From Bursaphelenchus xylophilus (Eukaryota; Nematoda; Chromadorea; Rhabditida; Aphelenchoididae), in NCBI GenBank assembly GCA_904066235.2, contig CAJFCV020000001.1:5766001-5830000 (forward strand): 64,000 bases of DNA. Direction: 5' to 3'. A program made the translations under genes and the position numbers. This document shows, one piece after another, positions 45,287 through 56,100 of this stretch (its first letter is position 1; each line of letters begins with the position of its first letter). The notes under the pieces were generated by a model. That model had not been told where the DNA came from and searched no databases. It worked only from the letters and a program-made list of their open reading frames with translations.

Positions 45287-48130
45287 CTAATTCTGGGTCA
45301 ACACTTCATTCTGACCGTAGATTCCTCTTCCTGGGGCCAACGGAGTGTTCGGACTGACCGAGACAAATCTCTGGACGGGTGAAAAGACGGGAGTTCGGTC
45401 GATGGAATGCTCTCTCGGCCCATTCAGAGTGTATCGGCCATCAAAGTTGGTGGGCCGGGGTCTCGAATTGATGGAGATGTCATTCATCCGATTTATCAGA
45501 ACATTGTCCGTCTGATTACTGTAGTTGAACTTGGGATAGGGGTCATTCCTTGGAGTGTAATATATGGAGTCATCGTATTCTCTGGGCCTATGACGGACTA
45601 CTGAGTGAGCAGACTGGGGAGTGTGATGACCGTAATCCGAGTTGTGAAAGCCTCTTCCATAATCTCCATACTCCTTTACAGTCACGTTCACCTTGAATGG
45701 TGCCTCTCCTCTGTGAATGGGACTTCTAGGACTTCGCGGTTGAACCATTGCCCGAGGGCTTCTGGGAGACATCTGGGCGGTCTGATAACTATCATCAAAG
45801 TCAAAGCGGTCTTTCATTTTAATGTTTAGTTCCTCCAGGTTATCCGAGAGTGCTGGCATCGTTGATGATTTGGAACAGTAGGCCGAATCGGAATGAGAGC
45901 ATCTCTCAAACGAAGAATTACCGGTCGAAGACTGTGATTGGGGGGATGAGGACGATCCCAACGACGCCATCTCTCTCTTCTGATCCTCAAAACAATTGGA
46001 ACAAAGGAAAGTCGTGGACAGGGAAGCAGTGTGCTGCAAAACAAAGCCATTTAAAAATTCAAAATACTCCCAGATTAGACAATAAAACAGGAAAATAAGT
46101 TATCAAAACACGCTTTCGAGACTTCTACGGTATAAAACTCATATTACACTTCCAATAAACTCACTCTTTTACAGTTGAGGCAGCTCAAATGGACGGAGGA
46201 AGATGAAAAAGACCTGCTGAGTCTGTTCTTGGGGATGGAAACACTCGAGGGCACCTTCTGATACCTCTCGTATCTCTCTCTAACACCCACCAAATAGTTC
46301 TCGAACATCTTTTCGATATATTGATGGGAGTAATTATGCAATAAAACAGCCAGCACACAATTGGATTGACGGAGTTCTGTAGCTGAGAATCTTGCCTTGG
46401 ACGACTTCCTCTTCGATTTCCTTGTCAACCATCGGAAATGCTGTCTTAATTCGTTGAAGAAACGATGACGATGGCTGTCATTCTTGCCCGAGGCTATGGC
46501 CATTAATTTTAGAGGGACTGAAGGAGCAAATTCGGTTTCTCCAACGAAAGGAAGCGACTTCTTGATGCTTCCTCTTCTCAAATCCATCTTCACAATATCC
46601 ATATAAGTACCCATCAGTTCCAACATACGATCGTCCGACTGTTCGGCCTCCAATTTCATGGCAATCTCCTGATCTTTCCCATCTCTCCACCTAAACCAAC
46701 ATAAAACATAAAAAAATATAATTACCAAGTAAATTCCGGGCCTGGATCAGCCGAGAAATGAACTGGCAGCAAATTCCGGAATCTATCGATGATGGGGACC
46801 GCTGAAAAAAATAAATTAAATTAACAAAAGAACATATAAAAAAATTAAGCGACCTAAGCAATCATTTACTTTGCAGGTAGTTTGAATTAGATTGTCGCAT
46901 TGCCACCAGCGCCGAGAAATGGGAAGCATCATAACACAAAACCAGAGGCCCTCTGAAGATCACATGGATAAGGTCATCAAGTACAATATAAACACAAATA
47001 GAGCTGTTCTCACCTATGACATTGATCCGGGCTGAACTCTAAGGGCAAATAAACACCACCGAAAGGAATAGGAGCCAATTCTTCTCCATTCGCATTCCTC
47101 AAAACCGTGTCCGCAACCACAATAATTGGCCGCCTCAGGACTTGAGCCAAAGCGAAGACGTGGATCGCCTCCAAACTCTCATAAACTTGCTCATTGGAGT
47201 TATTGCCATCAACATCACTAAAACCAAATATTAAAACACCAATTTTAACTCCCGTTTGACCAATTTCATATCTTATACTACCTAAAGACGGAATAAAATA
47301 GTAAAATACTTACGTATTTGGCCGAGGAGTGGCTGAAGCAAGATCAATCACACTCTTCCACTCCTTCTCCCACTCATCTTCGTTGAGAACAAGTTCAGAT
47401 TGAAGGTTCGTCTTGCTCTCATGCCATCTCCATCTTCGATAAAAAGAATTTCTTCGGTTATCTTGAGTGAGGACATCATATAAAGCCTGACGAAGATTCA
47501 GTTGACGGTCATGGATTCCCCAGATACCTATAATACAAAGTACATCATAAAACATCAAAATTTATATTAATTTTTGCATGTCCTTACCCAAGGAAGCTGC
47601 GTGTAAAAGACAGTTTCCATCTCCGGTAGTCACAAGAGGCCATAATCGTTGACTTGCATTCTGTAAACACCACCAGTTCAGATGTCCGGAGGCTTCTAAT
47701 CTCTTCAGAGTATGGATCTCAATCATTTCTTTCTCCAAAAATCGACGGAAATCATCTGGAAACTGGTCGAAATTGGGGAGAATAAAGGCGTAGGCCGGGA
47801 TTCTGAGGACTCGCCGATTCAATGTCGACGATGCCGAAGACGAATTGGGCTCCGAAGAATGGACTAAAAAGATTTTCTATCATTAAACAACCCATAGAAA
47901 GGAATAGGCCAATTTGTGAGCACCAGATCTCATAAATAATATAATTTTAGGTCGTTTTCGGATAAAACATAAACCCTTAAAAACAAAATGCAGACTAATA
48001 GCTAATTTAGAAGTGATTACCAGCTTCCCGGAGTTCTGAGTCATTTCTAATTGTGCTAAACCCAAGAAATAATGAAATAAAAGGACCTACCACAATTCTG
48101 ATGGCCATTCCCAAGCGAAGTCGAAGCCAT
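45287..48130 (-). CDS. OTU deubiquitinase of the A20/Cezanne (OTUD7) family
   Basis: Eight exons (48130-48091, 47863-47588, 47527-47314, 47217-47014, 46952-46870, 46801-46726, 46690-46165, 46033-45287) join in frame to 721 aa. The OTU domain spans about residues 30-300. The catalytic Cys sits in [20 protein letters not shown] and the His in [11 protein letters not shown], with [33 protein letters not shown] and [15 protein letters not shown] matching Cezanne. A candidate A20-type zinc finger is split by an intron: CLNCKR, 10 residues, then CSNC. The C-terminal 230 residues are low-complexity, rich in Ser, Pro, Tyr and Arg ([20 protein letters not shown]). Cezanne enzymes cleave mainly K11-linked ubiquitin chains and regulate NF-kB and the cell cycle. 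No N-terminal UBA domain is seen. Confidence 0.93.
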
Positions 48131-50371
48131 CGCCCGAAGATCTGAGTGGAATCTGAAAAATCACTTCACATCAGACATGAACGACTAATTTGCGTCGAAA
48201 ATAAAACGAGGTTGTAGTCGTTTTTTCGGACAAAAAAAACGCGACAAAACAACAAAAAATATTCTCCTTCCCTTCGCTCTGAAAATATTTTTTATAAAAC
48301 TCGGGGAAATGGGCCCACAAAAAATAAATGTTATATAAATATAGAACGAGCCTCGGGGAACACGACATAATTCGTTCCCGTTCCGCGAGGAATTTACGTT
48401 GAGGGATCAGATAGCCCGCGAGATAATCGATATCGCCCGAATTTACGTGGAATTTCACATCCCATGGAACGCTTGGAATGTTGGGCGAATAAAATTAGAA
48501 AATATAAAACTTCGTGTGAGAAATAAAGATTTCTTCGGCCTCGGCGTGACGTGATTCCCGTCAGCGTGACCGAATTTCTGGAATTTTGCAGTTCTGGTCC
48601 GGAAATTGATAAGCAAGTTCGAAAATGTGGAGTGAGTAAGCTATCGGGCAGGAATTTGATCAAAAAGCCCTCGTTATCTAATTTTATCAACCCTTTCTTT
48701 GATCTAGTACCTAAAACAATAAAATTATAGTGGAAATGGAGTGTAACCAGGTCCTCCCGAACTCCGAGTATAATACCTGATCTGAAAACCGATCCCAGCT
48801 CTTTTCCCACCAAATTCAAGGTCTCATTCAGTCCGCTTTCCCCATCAACTTCATTGCTTTACATTCGATGACTAAGAGCCTCGAGAGTAAGCCAAAAAAC
48901 ATATGGAAATGGGAGGCTGTTGACCATTTCTGGCTGCCCCAATCATTCACCCGTCAAATCCGCCCGTTTAGAGAGCTGGGGCGGCGATCGGGAGATTTAT
49001 AAAACCAAAATATTTTCATGTTCTCCATCCAAATTGGAATATGTTTAAACTGGAATGCGCTTCGTTCGGATTCTGGAGAGAGGTGAATCATCGCCGCGAC
49101 GTCTCTCTTCTCTCCTGCTCTAAACTTTCCGGTTGTGGCCAGTGGATCGGCCACAAAACAGCTTTCATTTTATTGTTTTAGGTCCAAAAGGATTTCAAAA
49201 TTTAATTTGAATTATCGGAATGGACAAAAATCATAGAAAATAATCAAAATATTGCTCGTTTCGCAATACCATTCGTTCCGTAACGTAAGCTGACCCCTGA
49301 ACTTTATTTCCTTTTTCGGTCATTACCTGGTATAATATAACAAAATATAAACCCTTTGTTATACCGATCTCCATTCGAAACGAACAGAAAGGGAAAGCAA
49401 TTAGAGCGCTCCATAAATCAAAGACCATCTCGGAAATAAATTACAAGTAACTACAATATATTCCGTTACAATTTTGATTACTTTTACTCGAAACGGAGGA
49501 TCCTTTCTTGATTTATGGATCTCTAATTACTTTTACCGCCTTACTGTTACTCTGAGATCGAAAAGAGCGACGATGACGTCAATCGGGTATTGAACGCTCA
49601 TATAATATATTATGGTAGGAGTAGAAACTAAAAGTGATTTAAATGGTTTTCTTGAGCTATTTAACTAAAAATTTCCCTAACAATTTTATGACGAATTTTA
49701 TTTCCACGCAACATCCCCCAAATAACAACAGAAAAAATCCGTTCCGACTCGATGTTACATATGAAAGGACCTGGACCTAAAGTTATATAAAAATAAGAAG
49801 AAAAGGAACAGTGGGAGATCGGGGAGAGAGGACAATGGACTCACCAAAGTATTCCTCTGATTCACACTCAAATTCGTTTTATTTTAGGAATATGACTAAG
49901 ACATCTGATATTTATTGTACATATGTAATTAAGACCGTACTAGATGTACCTTGCAACCTTCTTTCCATGTCTCATCGGATTTCCATCTTGCTGCTCCTGA
50001 ATATATTCTTCTTCTTCCTCCTTTGTCATATCTTGGGCCAATTTGCAAAACCGGATGCCATCATCGATACAAAACGACAAGAGCTCTCATGATGGAATGA
50101 TGAACTGTTCATTGGACAAGCACCACTTGTTCTGAGGGATGTACCCCCAAGTTCTTCGCCAAGTTGAATTCATTCATACAATCATTCATACGAATTGATG
50201 CAAATTATTATATTTTAATACTTGGGACTTTCATAGATTGCATCAGAGTGAGATAGTTTCTCACAATTTTTTAATCTTTGATCACAAAGGTTACTGTAAT
50301 TCCAAAGAAATCAGTTTTCAAGGTTTGAATTGCACGTTTATTTTATTTTTATCTCTCAAATCACCACAGGT
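48131..50371. other. Intergenic region, with possible coding fragments near 50 kb
   Basis: No gene is firmly supported. On the minus strand at about 49950-50200, short open segments read NEFNLAKNLGVHPSEQ and CKLAQDMTKEEEEEYIQEQQ in different frames. They may be exons of a small protein, but no consistent splice model was found. Confidence 0.3.
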
Positions 50372-50701
50372 CTACTTGAAGACCTCATAGATGGGTTCGT
50401 ATGTGTAGTCATCATTTCTTCGGTTATTGTATCGGCTTCCCTTGTTATAGGATGGATAACGGTAGTTGTCGCGGCGATAAGGACGTTCGTAACTGCCCTC
50501 TTCGATCTCATAGATGGGCACTGTCTCATAACTGTCGCGTCTACGACGGTAAGAGAAAGCAATTCCGGCTAAAATTATAATGTTTACAAATTATATTGTA
50601 CAAGACAAAAACGAGTTTAATATTAAGCAGATGACAACATTAACTACAATCTTGATCTTACCCAAGCAAAAAATGAGGAAGAGAGTCAAAAAGGACTTCA
50701 T
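50372..50701 (-). CDS. Small secreted Tyr/Arg-rich protein
   Basis: Two exons (50701-50662 and 50568-50372) join to 78 aa. The signal peptide MKSFLTLFLIFCLG is split from the mature part by a phase-1 intron. The mature protein is rich in Tyr, Arg and Asn (SYRRRRDSYETVPIYEIEEG, then RRDNYRYPSYNKG) and contains a repeated YExxPIYE motif near both ends (YETVPIYE and YEPIYEVFK). Dibasic sites make a peptide precursor possible; cuticle or antimicrobial roles are alternatives. No family is recognised. It lies head to head with the Gly/Met-rich cluster (213 bp between starts) and shares its two-exon layout. Confidence 0.7.
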
Positions 50702-50913
50702 GTTGAACAATGACAAGAGAACTCGTCTTCAAACATGGACTATATAGCAGAATTTGTAATCAAATTATCGTATTTGGTAATTATTTTGATTTGTAATATA
50801 ATAATTCTATTATAAACTTAAAGTATTAATGTTGGAAAATCAACAAATTAAATTTATTTCTTGTTGATATAAGGGTAGGAGATCAAGGAGTTTTTACTTT
50901 TATACCGTCAAAG

Positions 50914-51442
50914 ATGACGTATACAAAGGTAATGGTACTTTTGGTGCTTGCCATGGGCATGATAAGTGGTAAGGTTCATAAAATACTCAGTAATTGGTGT
51001 TCTAAGATGAATGACTTTTGCTCCTTCAACTATTTGGAGTCCTTTTTTTACAACAATTTTTTGTCGTGGATTGCTAATCACCAGCATGATGACTAAAATT
51101 TCAGAGACAATGGCAGAAAAGAGAAGAGACGTATACGGCCATACAAAATGGGATCGCCGTTGGAATATAGCCGGAAGGATATTGCAGAACACCCTGCCCA
51201 TTTGGCTGGCGAATAGATATCAACAACGAGGGTACCCTCCAATGAGTGGGTACCCCCAAGGAGGCATGGATCCTGGAATGGGAATGGGAATGCAAGGGGG
51301 AATGGGAATGAATGGAGGAATGGATCCGGGAATGGGGATGCAAGGCGGCATGGGCGGGGGAATGGGTATGGGCGGAGGAATGGGCATGGGCATGCCAATG
51401 AACGCAGGAATGGGAATGCAAGGGGGGATGATGGGAAGATGA
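50914..51442 (+). CDS. Secreted Gly/Met-rich protein A
   Basis: Two exons (50914-50968, 51105-51442) join to 130 aa. Exon 1 is a signal peptide (MTYTKVMVLLVLAMGMIS) ending in a phase-1 donor GTAAGG. The mature N-terminus is basic and amphipathic (RRWNIAGRILQNTLPIWLAN). A GYPPMSGYPQGG linker and a low-complexity domain of GM repeats (MDPGMGMGMQGGMGMNGGMD) end in MMGR. No cysteines are present in the mature chain. No family is recognised. The layout (signal, cationic amphipathic stretch, GM repeats) is shared with the next gene. An AATAAAA follows at about 51480. Confidence 0.75.
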
Positions 51443-51918
51443 CTTCAAAAGTAATTGTACTATGCAAGAGCGTTTAATTAATAAAAAGAAAGTCTTAAAC
51501 CTTGATTATGGAAAATGATACGTTGATCAACTAAAGTCTACATATTTTTATGCATCTAAATCCATAAAAATTACTGTAATTAATAAAATCCTTCATAATT
51601 GCTCAAATCGACACTTGTCGCTGACTGGAAGTGCTGGTGCGGCACATGCCACATGACTTTTGATTATTATTATAGATCAGCCTCATGGTCTTTCAATTTT
51701 AATTGTGATATTTTAATAATAACCCACTAGAATTGGAAAGGGCTTATTTTGTGAAAGCTTTCCATAAATCGTGAAGACCACGCGTTTATGGGCCAAACAG
51801 AGTAAATTGGTTTAATTGTGTCATTGTTTTTTAATGATTATGATTAATCGGATAATCCAATCATAAAACTGTTTATTTAAACGATGAATACGTCTTGCCA
51901 TCCAAACCTCCCTCTAAA

Positions 51919-52289
51919 ATGACGGCCAGCAAACTGTTGATTGCGTTGATGGTAGTATGTCTGATCGGCGGTAAGAAAGTGTTGTTAGTGTATAACGGTA
52001 ATGATGGTTACTTTCAGATGCCCTATGCCAACAAAGAGACATGTATGGAAGAACAAGATTCCAGAGGGGCAAACGGATCCTTAAAGATATCATTCTAAAC
52101 TCGATCCCAATCATTCTAAATGGGCCCCGACCTCCAACTGGATACTACCCTCAGGGCGGTTACGGTCAACCAATGATGAACCCAGGCATGGGGATGATGG
52201 ATCCAGTGATGGGAATGGATCCGGGGATGGGGATGGGAATGAACGGAGGAATGGGAAATGGAATGGGCATGGGCATGCCGATGGGGTGA
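51919..52289 (+). CDS. Secreted Gly/Met-rich protein B
   Basis: Two exons (51919-51970, 52018-52289; 47-nt intron, phase 1) join to 107 aa. The signal peptide is MTASKLLIALMVVCLIG. The mature chain starts DALCQQRDMYGRTRFQRGKR and runs into a hydrophobic stretch (ILKDIILNSIPIILN). The linker TGYYPQGGYGQP and GM repeats (NPGMGMMDPVMGMDPGMG and on) end in GMPMG. It is a paralogue of protein A by exon layout, GYxPQGG linker and repeat type. An AATAAA lies at about 52327. Confidence 0.75.
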
Positions 52290-52716
52290 GGGGATGGACA
52301 ACTCGATGTAACTCTTGACTGCTGATAAATAAACAAAACTTATTTGAATTACTTAGTTTTTATTCAAAAAGAAATAATCGTCTGTAATGATTCCTTCGTC
52401 AAAAGCAAGACAAACCCATTATGGTCAAATTTCACCGAACGGTCATATCAAAAATATGTACGGTACCAGATGGATTCATCTGCAGAATTGTCAAACACGA
52501 CACAACAAATAATTTCTAGCAATAAAGCGTTCCAAAAGTTGGTTTTATAATCCAGACGAATCGACCACAGACTGTCAATTTTTGTCTTAATCGCAGCAAA
52601 CAAATTCATTGATTTATGGATAAATCAATGGAGTAAATAATTAAATAAATCAATTACAATACGATTGACACAATAAATATATAGCAAGCAAACGATTAAG
52701 TCATCGTATTTTAGAC

Positions 52717-53088
52717 ATGAAGTTGTTCTTTCTGGTGGTTTTACTGTGCCTCGTACAAGGTAAATATTTGTGAGATGCACGTCGTTAATTTGAGCAATGT
52801 CTTACTTGGCTTTTAGGAAGCTTGGCTGGCACCAGAGGAAGAAGAAGAGTTGGAGTTAGAGTTGGAGGTGGGGGTGGAGGTAGAGGTGGAGGTGGAAGTC
52901 GTTGGCCGGAGATACTTATAGACGTACTTGGTCAAGTTCAGTTCAATCCAATGGCCATAGTCACCGGAGGTGCCCAACAAGTTCACCCCTCTCAATTGGG
53001 ATACCCGATGGGTGTTCATCCGCAGAATATACAGCTAATGCAACAACAAGGCGGATATCCGATGAACCCACCCATGCAACCTGGATAA
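52717..53088 (+). CDS. Secreted Gly-rich protein C, divergent paralogue
   Basis: Two exons (52717-52759, 52817-53088) join to 104 aa; exon 2 is 272 nt, the same as in protein B. The signal peptide is MKLFFLVVLLCLVQG. A Gly/Arg-rich start (TRGRRRVGVRVGGGGGGRGG) leads to the amphipathic segment RWPEILIDVLGQVQF, then a tail with GYPMGVHPQ and GGYPMNPPMQPG. It lacks GM runs but keeps the amphipathic middle and GYP-type tail, so I place it in the same family. No known function. Confidence 0.7.
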
Positions 53089-53198
53089 GGGGAAATCATA
53101 ATTCAGCATCTATAAAGTAAAAAAAATACAAGCCAAGGTTAATTTAAATCATATAATTTATGAGGTAATGTCGTTTAGGCAAATAAGATAAGCAATTT

Positions 53199-56100
53199 CT
53201 AAACTGAGGTATTTAGTCCCTGAAGTGGAGGTGATTCCTTCTCGGGATTTGGGATGTAGCTTCTAAAATGGTACAAAATACAGTACAGCATTAGTCACCT
53301 ACACTACGGGATATCTCTTGGCGATGAATTCTTTTTGTTTCTCTCTCCCTTTCATGATGTACGCAGTAAAAATAAAACTGATGGCCAACATTATGGCCAC
53401 CGTACTCAGGATTCCACACATCCATTTTAGGGCATACTCTTCGGATCTGGCTGAAAATACAGTAAGCTTTAGTTGGTAACAGCAATCCGCAAAGCTTTTC
53501 CGGTTTGTAGGAAGTTACAGTAACCCAGACAGTTATCTGAAGACTTACATCGACACCAAACCCACCAACCGGGTGACCAGGATCCGTTTATACAAGTTCT
53601 CTGGGCATCTCCATGCAAAAAATACTCGGGCTTACATGCAAATGTTACAGTAACCCCATCCAAATAATTGTTTCCGGCCGGGAATTTGATTACTCCGGGA
53701 TTCTTGACCAATGGACCGCAGCTGGCCCCTGTAAGTTTAAAATATATTACACTAGGCAAAAATTCAGAAAAAAGTATAGGGTTACAGTAAGACTCACGTC
53801 GATTCTCCCCTCTTTCCTTCAGTTTCTCAAATTTTCTCTCAAAATCTAGAGTATCCAACCCAAATTCTCTGCGTCCCAACATCAAATAATCCGACTCACA
53901 AGATGGCTGAGATTGACAATCCACCTTTAAAAGCAAAGTTAGTTTAATATAATCATTGATATAGAAGCATGAGTTAACTTACCTTGACTTCCTCCCGACT
54001 GAATACAAACTCCTCATAAGAATGGTTGTTATATCTCCAGGGATCGAAGATCGGTTCATAGATCTGATTGGCGAAGCTGAGTGGGTCGTAGATGGGGGAA
54101 ATGTCACTCTGGAATAGCTTGTGGACATTCAGATTGCGGTCCAATCTCCCTAAAATAGCATTCAAAAAATTTATGTCATCATTTTTTTATTTACAATGTT
54201 AATTAAAGTCTAACAAGGAAAGTACTTTTATGGGGGCTCCTACTTTTTGACGCGACATATCTCAAAAAATCAGAAAAAATGTGCTGATCAAGGATATATA
54301 AATCTTAGCTGCCCATTTTAGGTTTTTAGGGGTGAAAACTTAATCGGAAGTTGACTTAAAGTCCTATATGAACCCCTTTTCGCTTAATTTTTCACAGGTT
54401 TACAATTTTTATTTTGCCTTAAAATTATGTTTAATGAGTTTCTAAGACGTAATAAATCAGTCTTGGCCCAAAAATTTATTTTTCCGACCTTCAACTTCAA
54501 AAAAAGTTGATTCAGCCCAAAAGGGAAATCGAACCCGTGCGGCGTTCCCCCTCATGATTCCCAGGCTACGGCACTAACCACTCGGCCAAACCGCTCTCTT
54601 CCGAAGGAAGAGACCGACTGCGCTTTTTATCGTTTCGAATGCCTGCGCCTTTTGTAGGGAAATTAAGCCAATTTTTGGGCATTTTCACCCCTAAAAACCC
54701 AAAATGGGCAGCTAAGATTTATATATCCTTGATCAGCACATTTTTTCTGATTTTTTGAGATATGTCCCGTCAAAAAGTGGGAGCCCCCATAAAAGTACTT
54801 TCCTTGTAAGATATGGTAAAAACGCTTACATCTCTCTCCAAACCGATAATAAATTTTTCTGGAGTCATCCTCCGTCTGGGGATATTGAGTCGGGATCACA
54901 TCGCAATCAGGGGCCGTCAATTCATCCCTCGAATCTCCGTTATAAGTTCCCAATAATCCCAGAGTTCGATAATGGGTAGAGCATTTGTTAAAAGAATTGT
55001 AGAGGATTGGGACTGGAGTGGTCGTCCGAAGATTAAAGACCGAGGCAAACGACCACGAAGTCTCTTGTCTGAAGGGATCTTCGATAAAATCGTCGTGGTA
55101 AAAGAGATTTGTGCGGTAATAATCTCGATGGAAATGACGCTAAAACATGATTAAAAACCCATCAAGTTTAATCAAAGACTTACAGCGCTGATCTCCTTGT
55201 AATTTTCTGGCAGAGATATGAGCACATTCAAGATTCCGCGGCTTTCGATTACTCTAATCCCAACTCCAGTTGTAAACATTATATCGATCTCACTTTGATT
55301 CATATTCCTCGGTGGATTTCTTAATGTCACACCTAAAGAAGTCGAGAATAATCGTTTTATTTTTACCCTGGAAAGTCTGAATTTTCTTCCAAGGCATATC
55401 AAAATAGACTCGGTATCCATCCACATAAATATCCGTTTTATATCTCCATCTTCGGAAATCCTTGCGGGCATAGATTTGGACCACTGAACTTTGGTTATCT
55501 CGGGCAGCAAGACCCGTTAAAACGGTTGATCTGACCTCCGACTCCCCTAAAGCGATATTATTTTAGTTCGAGATAGTATAAGTAAAGTAGTTTTGTCTTG
55601 GCATCGTAAAATGAAAAAAGGCTTACATATAGTCTTTGGAGGCTGTTCCAGTCTTCCTTGAATCATCAGGTCATGTGCCGGGCTCTTCATCATACTCAAA
55701 ATATAGTATCCTTTCCCATGGAATGTATATCTGGTCCCATCGTAAGTGCTGATATGATTTCCCCCATAAATCGATGCTACATTCGCATTACATACTTTCA
55801 GGTTTTCTTACCCAAAGTTGGAGCTTTATACATTTGACAAGTGGAAGTTTGCCTTCTCCAAAAATAGAATTCACAATGTCCCGCCCATTTACAACAATAA
55901 TCATAAGGAAGAAGATCGTTGTATAAATTGGATAAAGTGGGAACATAAGGGGGTCTTTTGTAGGGGAAAGCGCCCCAAGGGTGAGCTCTGAACGACTTAT
56001 ATTACAATTTTTATATTAATTTACCTATACGGAACACCTGCAGAGTAAAAGCGAAGATACTGGTCGTTGTATTCAAAGTCATCCGAGAACATCAACCACC

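Noticed and set aside
51093..51467. Minus-strand open frames rich in His, Ser and Pro opposite the GM-repeat genes
   Set aside because: They are shadows of the plus-strand Gly/Met repeats, which have signal peptides and splice sites.
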